A stretch of 64,000 nucleotides of DNA from NCBI GenBank assembly GCA_047967505.1, contig CM106541.1; one strand, given 5' to 3'. Made by a program: the position numbers and the translations under genes. How positions within the stretch are numbered: the first letter of the stretch is position 1; every line of letters starts with the position of its first letter. Shown here piece by piece: positions 34,531-45,500 of the stretch. This stretch comes from Dipteris shenzhenensis (taxonomy: Eukaryota > Polypodiophyta > Polypodiopsida > Gleicheniales). The notes under the pieces are model-generated. The model saw only the letters and a list, made by a program, of their open reading frames with translations. It made no database searches and was not told the DNA's origin.

Positions 34531-34648
34531 GGTCCTTTTCCGATGCTTTTAGCGACACTTATAGCGACGTTTGCGCCCGTGAAAAAAAAAAATTTTAATG
34601 TAAAAAGCGTCAGTATTGTTGTCGGAAAATGGCCTGTGCCTTGTAGTG

Positions 34649-34651
34649 TGT
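34649..34651. repeat. Target-site duplication TGT, right
   Basis: Matches TGT at 23329-23331. Confidence 0.85.
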
Positions 34652-34920
34652 GATTTATGTGCTGAGAATAAATGCAAAAATCATCCAAAAACACCCTTAT
34701 GAACTTTCCTAAGTAAGGCTCCAAGACTTGACTCATGAACCTTTGAAATGTAGCTGGTGCATTGGTCAACCCAAAAGGCATCACTCTGTAAGCAAAAACT
34801 CCCCAAGGTGTGACAAATGATGTTTTCTTTTGATCTTCCTCCTGAATATGAATTTGAAAGTACCCAGAATACCCATCACATATAGAATACATCTCATGCC
34901 CTGCTACTTGGTCTAGCAGA
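34649..34920 (-). pseudogene. Gypsy C reverse transcriptase palm (split by CACTA-1)
   Basis: The minus strand from 34920 reads LLDQVAGHEMYSICDGYSGY, IQEEDQKKTSFVTPWGVFA, MPFGLTNAPATFQRFM and FIRVFLDDFCIYSQ, the catalytic palm with an FLDD box. It is broken at 34651 by CACTA-1 and resumes at 23331. The N-terminal palm, protease and gag are absent: at 34920/34921 the sequence switches to gypsy D on the opposite strand. Confidence 0.9.
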
Positions 34921-35341
34921 AAGGTCCTCAAGGACATTGCTCAAAAGAAGGATGCTAGACCACACACCCCTTGAAGAAATAGCATGGCGACTACAAGAAC
35001 TGGAAGAAGCTGAAGGTGATGTGCAAGCTCTCCAACTATTGACATTTGTCATGGCATTCTTGTTTGCCTTGATGAACAACCTTATGCAGCCGTGTCTCTA
35101 TCCCTCGCTTGTAAAGATGGATGTGATATCATGAGGGTTGGTCCTTTTAAGATTGTCTATGTGCTATTTTATGCTGAAGATTCTTCCCGTGTAGTATTTC
35201 ACAATACAACGGTCACACCCTACCTTGCTTATGTGTGCTTTCTGGATGTATCTTCACCCGATTTTCAGTTTAAGCTTTCTCTTTCTATTGTTTGTTCATA
35301 GATAAGCCTCGTCTTGCCTCTCTCTTTTCCATCTTCCAAGC

Positions 35342-38047
35342 ATGGCTGACATTCCCATGTTTTGTGGATGGGTGGAAGAAAATCCAAATGAGTATCTTGT
35401 GGCCTTCAAGCGCCATTGTGTTTCTCTCAACTTTCTTACTGAAGACAAATGGCTATTGGTTCTTCCCACATTTCTAAAGGGTTTGGCTCAAGTGTCGTAT
35501 GAGAAGCAGGCCAAAGACGTTCACCAAAGCTGGCCAAGGTTGACAGCAGTGATGATTGAGTATTTCGGCAAAGAAGGGGAGCCAGAGAATGTGTACTTGT
35601 AGGTGGCAAACTTAAAGCAGTCAGAAGGTGAGACGGCACGTCGATATGTGGATCGAGCAGCCGTGCTCCTGGTCCATTTAATTGCCACACAGGAGGACAA
35701 TGCCGGATTTTGAGCTAGAATGACTCAGCATGTGCTGGGCTACCTTATAGCAGGAGCAAGTGATGAATTCTGCCTCAAGCTTAAATGGGAAAATCCAGAA
35801 ACTATGGTGCTAGCACATGATATTTCTCAAAAGTTTGATCAAGTTCAGTCTGACCCCGCTTCAAAGAAGACGATTGTCCCTCCACAACCCCCTCCATTCG
35901 TGCAATAACCTGGAGGGTCTAACTCAGGGGCATACCCCCACCCCTCATCAGGGATGTATCCACCTCCTCCACCTCAAATGTATGGTCCTCCCTTAGATGC
36001 TTACCCTCAACAAGGTGTATATTCTCACCCTCCGCCTCGAAGATTTCCCCAGCCTCACCCATGAGCCCCCCTCCTTTCTACTCCCTTGGCCCGTCCAGCT
36101 AAAGAGGCCCCCCCTACAATAGAACCTGGAGTCAATGACCTAGCCGAGGCCTTCAATGAGCTTCGGCTTGAGATGGCGGGCATCAGAATTCAAGCCAACT
36201 GCCCTCCAAGAGACCGTGCTAATGTTGTATGCTACGAGTGCCACCAAAAGGATCATTATCGCACGAAATGTCCCAATATTCCAAGGGTGAATCTTCTAAG
36301 TGAATCAGGCACTGAGGATTCTGACGTAGAGATCCTTGACCTTGGAAAAAGAAGTTGTACCACCTCAGACCCCTCTCCAAACCGTGGACCGGGCCGCCGC
36401 AGGAAGAAGGTTTCCTTCTCAGAGCCCTCAGATGCTAAGATGGTAGACCCACCAACTGAGAAGACTAAAAGATCCCGCAAGAGTAAGTGGTCACCCTCGG
36501 ATTTTCCCATCGGCTCAGGGCAAGAGGACTATTCGGTCATTCAGGACCTTGCTCATCGGTCCTTGAGCATCACGCTCCCTCAACTAATAGCATTAAGCCC
36601 TAAGGTGAGACGTGAGCTGTAGCAAGGTCTCTCAACAAGGAAGAGCAAGAAAAAGGGAAAGGTACGAGAGGTATCTTCTATCTCTGAAGAAATTGATCGG
36701 CACCCACATACAGTAGATGTCATCATAGATAATTGCCGTGTCAAAAATGTGTGTGTTGATGGGGGAGCTGCATGTAACATCATGGTGCCCCGAATCATGA
36801 AGAAATTGAATTTTAAATGCACAAGGCATTCCTCCACTTGAATCAAGGTAGCAGATGGTCGACGACTCGCCACCCTGGGAGTCATTGAGGATTTTCCCAT
36901 CACTGTCAATGGGTTGACCACCACCGTCAATTTCTATGTAGTGGACATCGAAGATACAGGCAGGAGTTACCCAACCATATTCAAGAGACCATGGTTGAGA
37001 AAGAGTGATGCAGTTAGCTATTGGAAGACAGGACACATGTCTTTTGATGCTTCTAAGGAGAAAATCCCAGTGCAACCTGGTGCCACAGAACCAGAAGAAG
37101 AAGAGGAGCAAGACAGTGATACTCTCTCATCCTTGGTGTTTGAATCAATGGAAGAATCAAACGGGGGGGAGGAATTCTCAGAGGAGGAAGTTTACTTGAT
37201 GGGGGTGTCTCCGACCCCGCCATCTGTAGAAAAGGTAACAGCTAGTCCTCAACAGCTTGAGTCTATGCTTTCCCCAGACCTCATTCCAAGTGAGAAAGAT
37301 GAGTTCCTAGAAATGTTTGAAGATTTCCCTGACCTCTTTGCAACTAGCTACCACCACCTTCGCCATGTGACTATCATAGAGCACAAGATAGAGCTAAATC
37401 CTGATGCGAAGCCTGTGGCTCAAAAGTATCAAAGATTAGGGCCCTTGCAGACGGATGCTTTGCGCTCAGAGTTGCAAAAGCTTGTAGAGGCTGGGTTTAT
37501 TGTTCCGGTTCACAATACTAAATGGGTTTCACTAGTGGTAGTCACTCCAAAGAAAAACAACAAGTGGCGGGTCTACATCCACTATAAGAAACTCAATGCA
37601 GCCACCAAGAGGGATCATCATCCTCTGCCCTTTCAAGACCTCATTCTTGAGAAGGTAAGTGGTCATGAGATGTATACTTTCTGTGATGGTTACTCTGGGT
37701 TTTATCAAATCAGAATTGCTGAAGAAGATGTGCTTAAAACCACATTTGCCACACCTTGGGGGACATTTGCATTCAAAGTAATGCAATTTGGCCTCACCAA
37801 TGCTCCTGCTACCTTTCAAAGATTTATGCAGATGGTGTTTGCTCCTTATTTGGGGGATTTCTTGGAGGTGTTTTTAGATGATTTATGTATATTCTCGTCA
37901 TGTAAGGAGCATGTCATGAAGGTTAGATTGGCCTTCCAAAGGGTCAATGATACAAACGGTAGTCTCAACCCTAAGAAATGCACCATTGGAGCCAGGCATG
38001 GAAATGCTGTGCATTCCCTGCCCGGGGGGGGGAACTGTTATGAATAA
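35342..38047 (+). pseudogene. Gypsy D gag-protease-reverse transcriptase
   Basis: From ATG 35342 one frame runs 2.7 kb. Gag: MADIPMFCGWVEENPNEYL, GLAQVSYEKQAKDV, and a knuckle at about 36231, CYECHQKDHYRTKC. Protease: CVDGGAACNIM. Reverse transcriptase: VVVTPKKNNKW, KKLNAATKRDHHPLP, FCDGYSGFYQI and FLDDLCIFSS. In-frame stops are TAG 35600, TGA 35711, TAA 35906, TGA 36061, TAG 36620 and TGA 36839. Copy B has CAG at the equivalent of 35600 and CGA at the equivalent of 36839. The Gly of the knuckle (KGH in B) is Asp here. Gag and Pol share one frame, as in many plant gypsy elements. The last codons are read from the deletion junction and LTR. Confidence 0.9.
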
Positions 38048-39030
38048 AATTGTCTAAGGAAAAAGGCATTAATATGTGTGTGTGTTTGTATATGTGGCAA
38101 TAGTATAATAAAATATGGTGTGCATAGGGCCCAGGGTTGAGGTGGCAGGGCATGACCATGTGCCACCCTTCCACGTAAGAGGACCCATAAGGTGTGTTGT
38201 ACATAATCCATGATAGTAATATTATAAAATGTAAGGTGGCATGGCTCCTCCATGTGCCACCCCTCCACTTAGGCTGCATTTAGTGAGATATGGCTCAAAG
38301 TCCATGGGAGAAATAATATAAAATAGGTGGAGATGGATATTATATTGAGTTATTCCCTCCATATGGGATAGGCCCATGTGGGGGAGGTATAGAAGGTCCA
38401 AGAGAGCAAGTTAAATATTGGGGAAAGTAGGATGAGGTGGCAAGATTCCTTGTGCCAACCCTCCACTTGTCCTCCTAGAGGTTTGAACATATTATAAAAT
38501 TGGGAAGAGACCAAGGGAGTATCATAGACTTGAGATATGGGGCTTGATTTATGTGGAAAATTGAGGCAAAGGGTTGTCACACACAATTGAGAGTGCGTAA
38601 CCGCCTAGCCCACATGGGAGACTTTTCCACACACACCATGCATGTGGGAGGATGCATTAATTGGGAGAGACCCACTCTTTTGGCTATAAAAGGAGGAGGC
38701 TATTCCTTGATGGGACACGCTCATTCTTGTAAAGCCACCTAGCTAGTACTTTGATATTTCCCTCTCATCCTTTCTTTCAAATAAAGCATGGTCCTCTTCC
38801 CTTGATGTCTCCATCTTTACATTCCTCCTCCTATCATGTACATGCTTCTCTGCCCCCTCTCCCTTTTTTTTCCCTTGTGTCATAGTCTCCCTGTTCAATC
38901 CCTTCCCTTCTAATTCCTTTTCCCCTCCCATGATAACGTCTCACTCTCACGATCTCCTTTCCTTTATGGCCCTCGAGCGTCGCCATGCTTAGCCTCTAGC
39001 CTCTGGTCCTGATTTCTTTTCTAACTAATA
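38036..39030 (+). repeat. Gypsy D 3' LTR
   Basis: Starts TGTTA, ends ACTAATA, and aligns with 16326-17288. A TATA box (ctataaaag) lies at 38684-38692. It is about 30 bases longer than the LTR of B, partly through a small insertion of a (gt)n-like stretch near 38070. Confidence 0.85.
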
Positions 39031-39110
39031 CCAATTGCATGGAACGTGTTAAGGGGCTTCTTCGTAAGTTTTTCATGGCTATTTTTTCTATTCAATCCAT
39101 AAATGAGATG

Positions 39111-39358
39111 CTCAAGGGGGTCATTCATCATATGTAACCCTGTTGCATGAGTTCAACAAAAGGATATTTTTTATTTTTGAAATTTACAAAAATAAATATA
39201 CATAAGGGACTATTTAAAATAGTTTTGGAAAAAATTTACATATTTGTATAGAAAAGGGGTACATTTTATTAACAAAATTTTTTATAGATAAGGGATTTTA
39301 AATATAGGCCTTGAATGCACGTGATATAGAGGGTTTATACATAGTGACCCCCCTCGAG
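39111..39358. mobile_element. MITE copy 1 (8-bp target duplication)
   Basis: A 248-bp non-coding element with ends ctcaagggggtca and tgacccccctcgag, flanked by 8-bp copies atgagatg (39103-39110 and 39359-39366). It is the same family as 51412-51658 and 62075-62321, in the opposite orientation. It has no coding capacity, so it must be moved by an enzyme encoded elsewhere. Confidence 0.88.
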
Positions 39359-39624
39359 ATGAGATGTCAAACTCAATCGTGAAAGAAGATGTAAAGTTGA
39401 GTTAGAAATAAATATACATAAGGGACTACTTAAAATAGTTTTGGAAAAAATTTACAGATTTGTATAGAAAAGGGGTACATTTTATTAACGATTTTTTTTA
39501 CAGATAAGGTATTTAAAATATAGGCTTTGAATGCATGGGATATAGAGGGTTTATACATAGTGACCCCCCCGAGATGAGATGTCAAACTCAATCGTGAAAG
39601 AAGATGTAAAGTTTGAGTTAGAAA
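39193..39624. repeat. Tandem duplication, unit 216 bp, over MITE copy 1 end
   Basis: Bases 39193-39408 are repeated at 39409-39624 with few differences. The unit includes the right two thirds of the MITE, its right target copy and about 40 bases of flank (tcaaactcaatcgtgaaag...). The second copy therefore has a MITE right end but no left end. Confidence 0.9.
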
Positions 39625-41600
39625 TGTGGAGCCTAAGATAAACTAACCCATCTCTTTCTTTGGGGTTAGAGTGTGGCTAGTCAAGGGTGTAGCCTGCTTA
39701 TGCGTGGCTATTGGTTTTCCTTCTTTTAGAGAGTCATGTCTATCAGGTCGGATGTCATTGCCATTGTACCCCTCCCAAGTATTCTCATCCATCATTTGGG
39801 TGGTGATTTCTTTTTTGAACAAACCAAAGTACTTGCCAAATCATGCAGTTTGCACAATAATCTTGCAACATACCATCTATTCCTATAGGCAATTGGTACC
39901 ATTTCATACACTTAACACTACCTACAAATAAATTAATATGAGGAGGAGAATCTGACAATGTTGTACTTTCACATGCCTATGCTGGAGTTGATTTCGAAAA
40001 TAATTATATCAAAACAGAAAAGATCACTATAGAAATATATTGTTATTTTAGTGAGAAAGTGCTAAAGGACATCTTCCTAACCTCATTACTTGAAAATGTA
40101 TTCTATTTGTATTAGTAGTGGCATTAATAATATAATAGTGGTAATTTTATACTAGTAGACACCACTTCATGCCAATAAAAAAAAAGCATTGGTTTCCATA
40201 TTGTATTTGATTTAATAGTGGTATTAATGATAAAATCGTAGTACTAGGATTTATTAAACTAATTATAATAATACATTCTATCACAAATACCAGTTGATAC
40301 CAACAAAGAAAAAGAACTACCTTCCAACATCTGCATTGGTAGAGTTGTTAGTAATATAAAAGTGGTTTCATACCAGTAGATATTACTTCATACTAATAGA
40401 AAATAAGAACTACTTTCCAACATCTTGTATTTTATTTATGGTAGTATTAATAATAAAATAGTAGTTTCTACGAGTGAAATACCGGTATTACATTAAGTGT
40501 AATAGTAGTTTTCATCAGATAGACCACTTGATACCAGCAAATAATAAGTGCTATTGTCCAACATCTTGTTTCTCCTAAGCTCAATAGTAGTTTATTGTTA
40601 CAAATATCACTTCATACCACTAGAAAATATCCAAATTGATTTAACAGTGATATTAAGAACATAAGAATTATGTCTATAGTATAATACGGTTATTACAATA
40701 GATTTCCTATATTTATGTAGTAAGTAAGGTAGGCCTCCAAGTTTAATATGGATGGATACCACTTTATACCACTACACAATATTCACCATATTGAAATGTA
40801 TCTCTCCCAAGTTTAAAAGGAACAGATTCCACTTTATAAAACTACACAACATATTGAAGAAGGGTAGCTCTCCAAGTTTAATAGGGATAGATACTACTTT
40901 GTACCACTACATAATATCCACCATTATTTAGTCTGAGCAATCATGATAGCATTAATGTCAAACAAAGTTTTATGGAAACGTTGATCAAAACCATCTCAAA
41001 TATAGATTTCTCACCTCTCTTTGGAATCTCATGACATATCTAGACCTTATCTTCTAGAAACCATCTCTTTTGCAGAAGGAGGAATCTCCTAGCTATTCTT
41101 ACTATTTAGGCTATCGTCTTGAGAAATACATGCATGTGCAAAGAAGAACGAATAATATGGGTGTTTGCAAGGAAAATTAAAAAGATTTAGCATGTCACCA
41201 TCCTCATATAAGGGCATTCTGCAAGTAGTAAAATTTGCGGCAATGATGACTATGCACATATCTTTATGCAACTTTGGTGATTGTGAAAACAATTAAATCA
41301 TTCTCCTTTGACAAATCATATGCTCAATACATGCAACTTGCAATCTCATTTGTTCGACTTCCGAGATCTTCTCCATGTAAGCATGCTGTACATGAGAAAA
41401 AGTAATGCAATGAGAAATTGTGATAGGTCTAGGGTGCATGTAAATATCACCTAGTTTCTCCAAGAAGATAAATCTCAAGAACAATTAGTCAATATATTCA
41501 TAGGTCTATATTGTCATATGATTCCATACCATTAGTGTTTGTGTGTTGCAATGTTGTTCATAAGCCTACAATTCATATGTGAGATTCTTTAGAACAATAG
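39625..41600. other. AT-rich spacer with degenerate repeats, no gene
   Basis: Between about 40080 and 40920 words such as accactt(c/t)ataccacta, aatagtggtattaat and ccaacatctt recur at irregular spacing, suggesting an old tandem array. Open frames here are short and lack motifs. Confidence 0.5.
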
Positions 41601-41602
41601 GA

Positions 41603-42347
41603 TTAGTCGACACTAGTTTTAGCTTCTTCCAAGTCCTTCTCTGACGTACATAGCCCTTCCATGAGGCTTTCCATCAATCCAAATACTATGTCATTACAAT
41701 ACAGCTCGCATTGTGCACTCTCCACATTCCCAACCCATGAATCCATAAGCAACACAACTTTTTGTAATTTTTGTTGCACCAACCCAAGGATAGCTACTAG
41801 CAAATATTCAACTACATCGACAACTTGTGCTTCCAAAATTTGCTCACTAAATTCTTCTAGGTCGAGAGTACATGCAGCGTTGATGGATGCTTCAGCAATG
41901 CCATTGAGGAGGCCACTCATTGGTTCACTAGTTTCATGGGACCACTTTTGTAGCTTTCAAGAAATCTAGCTTCCATACTTAGTTTACTCATAACACTCTC
42001 CCCAAACTCAGCCCAATTAATTGGCTTTGTGCACGCTTCAAATACAAATCCTCTTGCAAATACAAAACTAACTTTTGAATTTGGTAGAGGCCCCTCAGAA
42101 CACTATTTACAATGTATAAAATGGTGTGTAGTGTTCTTGTTGTCTTCCTGCTGATAGCTTTGAGTTTAATCTTGTGGCCCCTTTGAGGAAGATTTGAAAA
42201 CACTTTAAGCAAATCCTTCATTGTTACCTCCCTTTCGATAATCTGCCTTGAGTTATATCCCTCCATACATAACCCGTACTCATGATTGAAGTCATCCTTT
42301 ATTTTGTAAAAGGCATTTGGTGTTCCCATTTTGTACTTTGGGAGCAC
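41603..42347 (-). pseudogene. Unidentified coding-like sequence in two adjoining frames
   Basis: Minus-strand frames at 42347-41988 (119 codons) and 41920-41603 (105 codons) are joined by a third open stretch (AEFGESVMSKLSMEARFLE) in another frame, so 745 bases are nearly open if two shifts are allowed. The translated text is helix-like and rich in Leu, Glu and Lys: KIKLKAISRKTTRTLHTIL, LVLYLQEDLYLKRAQ, ILEAQVVDVVEYLLVAILG. I do not recognise the family. It does not look like a retrotransposon domain and could be a decayed host gene or an exon. Confidence 0.35.
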
Positions 42348-42422
42348 GCTAATGGCTTATTGACTATGTAGCCCATCCCACAACTATAGATCCTCCCATC
42401 CCAACCTTGTGCCATCTAATTC

Positions 42423-44728
42423 ATGGAACCCTTCATCAGGACCACCAATGTATGGCGCACACTTCCACATCCTCCTCCTGTATCGCAAATGGTCCTCACG
42501 AATGAAGCTATGAGAATCCTAGTGCAAGCACTAGGAAGCGGGGCCACCGCTCCACCACCACTAATGTTTCCAAGAAGGGATACCAACCCCTCAAGGAGCA
42601 AGCCTATCACAATCTCCAAGCTAATCACCAAGTTTGTAGGAGAAGGAGACCCAGTCTCCCATGTGGAGATATTGAACAAATATGTGAGACGTTTGGTGAT
42701 ATTGGGGATCTAGACAAGGTTAATGCTTTTAGCTTGAGTCTTGATGGCAAGGTTGGACAATGGTTTAGAGCCTTAAAGCCTGATTGAGGAGAAAATAAAT
42801 TGGGACACATTGCGTAGATCTTTCAGAACATCCCAATGTCATTATCTTAGGGTGATTCGTCAACCCATGTATCAACAAAGTCCTCATCTACCATTGCCTA
42901 CACTGCCCAATCCATCCAATCAGGCACAATGGCCAATACAAGGAGCCACATTAGCCAATCAAGGGCAATTTAGGGCTCAAAATATTCCATTACCCCCTCC
43001 AGTAGTGGGACCTCAACCACCACCTCCATGAAATACTCCCTTGAATCAAGTATTGGTGGAAGAGCTACCTAGTGATTGGGGAGACCCCAAACCTACCTAA
43101 ACTTGGACACAATTGTCCCCAAAATGATGACAATGCAAATTGATCTAGCATTATAAGTCACTACATTATACAAGATGACTGATAAATCTCGGTCTACCAT
43201 ACGACACAAATTCCTAAAAAAAATGGGGTATACGGACATCCTAGACAGGAAACCACCCATTCAATGCCATAAGTGTCAAGGTCCACACCTAGCTAATGAG
43301 CATCCATATAAGGGGCAATCTAAGCAGCCAATCACATGTGCATGCACCAGCATCTAATACGCTGTTGCCATTGTGCACTGGGTGTTGTGTGGACCATATT
43401 TTTAAGGATTTCTCGATGAGAAGGCCATTTAAGTCCACAAGCCTTAAGTTGTTAAGTGTGGAGAGAGGCCAAGTGTCATCGGTATCCTTGAATGTAATCA
43501 CGAGGTTGCAAGCTAAAGCCCTTAATAAAGAGCTTCACAAACAAGCAAAAGGGATTAAACTAGCATGTCACAACCTAGAAGGCCAACTAAATCAGCACGA
43601 GTAAGCACCAAGGGTGCAATGAAGATTGGGAAGGGAAAAAACAAGATCATCATTCAAGATGGTCTGGATAAAGATAAAACTTCCCTAGCAACATCATCTT
43701 CCTTTGTCTACCCACACATCACATATGGGCATACAAAAAAACACCTTGCTGGTCTTCTAAGCATCCAAATGGGGCCTAGTTGCTATGATACTTTGTAGGG
43801 GCCTTGAAATAACTTAAATTAATTACTTCACAAATTATCATGCCCATTGAGTATGATTTCATATTGGGCCAATATTTTGAGAGTGATGACACGAATGCAG
43901 TGTTACCCATCTCCTTCCATGATAAGAAAGATATGGCAATCTTAGAAGGAGGAGCAGGTGTTAGCATCATCTGGAAATAATGCTGGGAAAACTGGGGAAG
44001 TCCCCACTGAGAGAGTACTTCCTTGGTAGATAAATTAGCTGATGGAGGCACGGCTCATCCCATAGGAGTACTCAATGACATTAAAATCAAAACCTTTGGT
44101 CTCACATATCAGGTGTGACTTGTTGTAAAATATGAATTTCCAAAACAATCATGGGTATGAGGCTAGACCTTTCTTGCATATGGCAGGATTGATCCATGGT
44201 TGGCACTCCAACAACATTTATCTAAGGAAATATCAGCAAGTTGTGAGGGTTGATCTCCAAACATGGAAGGCTCACAATAGCTTTGGAAATCTATTTGCAG
44301 CTGAATTGGATACCATCGATAGGTCTGTGCTGATAAAGTTGGTTAAAAGATATGAGAAAGAGGATAGTGAGAAGAGTCTTGATGAACCTTGGTGTGATCC
44401 TTTACCAAAACTAGAAGACTCACTTGATTGGATGCATACACTCGCAGTGGTAATAGATCTACCAAATGCTGAGGGCACTTAGGAGATGCACCTTGATGAT
44501 GAACAACTTAACTCCATTACACCTTTTTACACCATAAGAGCGGTACTACCTAGTCAATTTGAATTAGGAATTGACAATGCCCTTGATCCTAACAAGATAG
44601 ATACAACTCCATCTCAACCTTGGGTAGAGCTAACATTAGCAGGTACAACATGCCAAATACAAGCCATGATAGATTGGCAAGCAAGCAAAAACCTCATCTC
44701 CTGGGAGACATCAAAGCATCTCGTCTAG
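42423..44728 (+). pseudogene. Gypsy gag-protease relic H
   Basis: Reading frames on the plus strand show KLITKFVGEGDPVSHVEILN, then LDKVNAFSLSLDGKVGQWF, a Gag core. They continue with a Pro/Gln-rich linker and a decayed knuckle (IQCHKCQGPHLANEH, third and fourth ligands uncertain). They end with protease-like pieces: PIEYDFILGQYF, LEGGAGVSIIW (D/E-G-G-A-G-V where DGGSGVN is usual) and WVELTLAGTTCQIQAMIDW. Many stops and shifts break it and no reverse transcriptase follows. It belongs to a different gypsy lineage from B, C and D. Confidence 0.6.
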
Positions 44729-44779
44729 GTACGTCTTCAAGTATGTGATTTTGAAATTAATGTCAGATATCAATGCTCT

Positions 44780-45500
44780 ACTCTCATGTAACTATGCAGG
44801 AACCAGCTAACTCTACTTGTAATCCCCCCATATGAGGAGAAGGCATTTGAGTAGCTCAATTATCTGGCAGGTCTTGGTTTGGACATGAGATGGGGGCCAT
44901 GTGTGGCCTGATGGCTCGATGGCTTCAGATAGAGTTGGCACACTACCAACTAGACTACATGCAAGTGTGGGAAGGCATCCCATGACAGACCGCACTAAGG
45001 GTAGATAGAGCATTTCCCAGGGCAGCCCACTCTTGGGTTGCGGGGCCCGTTTGGAGCCCCAGATGATCTCGGATGGCTCTGGGCTGCCCATGGCTCTATT
45101 TTGTATTGTGTGGCCTGATGGCTCTATTCTGTGCCATGGCTCTAACGTGTGGTCGGTGGCCTATTTCAAGACTAACCTCCAGTCAGTCGTTTTGGGTTGA
45201 CTGGGTCGGTCTTGCAATTGGGTCTAACAGCTGACTATGACTGGTGGCTATATAAGAGCAAGCGCGTGAAGCCCATATTCATCACTGGCTATAGCAACCT
45301 GAATTCCTTATCATCCAGCCTCCGTCCTCTACTGTTTCCATCACACCATCGAAGCTTCTCATACAGGAGTGCACAGCTAGGAGGCAGCGCCATCTATTGT
45401 ATCAGTTTTATAGTAATCAAATTTTTGATTCTCCATACTATCTGTTTTTCTCTCTTGCATATGAGATCCTGTGGTGAATCGTAGTTTTGGATTCCAAAGA
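44780..45500. other. Possible LTR with TATA box
   Basis: The words tgtggcctgatggctc recur (44898, 45110) and a TATATAAG lies at 45249-45256, followed by a T-rich stretch with several AATAAA-like words missing. The layout resembles the promoter half of an LTR, perhaps that of relic H. No partner copy or ends could be found. Confidence 0.3.

Larger units (their letters stand above)
23332..34648. mobile_element. CACTA (En/Spm) DNA transposon CACTA-1
   Basis: The right end is ...CCTTGTAGTG (inverted: CACTACAAGGCACAGGCC); the left end is CACTACTACACATGG. Only the first six bases match perfectly. Flanking 3-bp copies TGT (23329-23331 and 34649-34651) are the target duplication expected for this superfamily, and removing the element with one TGT restores the gypsy C frame. 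Length is 11,317 bp. It contains two divergent genes, TNP2 (leftward) and a Transposase_24-like gene (rightward), palindrome arrays at both ends and in the middle, and a large palindromic satellite. Stops in both genes mean it is not autonomous now. Confidence 0.93.
34921..39030 (+). mobile_element. Ty3/gypsy retrotransposon, copy D (internally deleted)
   Basis: Closely similar to copy B from 11312 on. It contains gag, protease and reverse transcriptase in a single reading frame broken only by stops. At 37993 it jumps directly to sequence equivalent to 16274 in copy B, so most of the connection region, RNase H and integrase are missing. A polypurine tract and 3' LTR follow. There is no 5' LTR; the left edge abuts gypsy C head to head. 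Confidence 0.92.
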
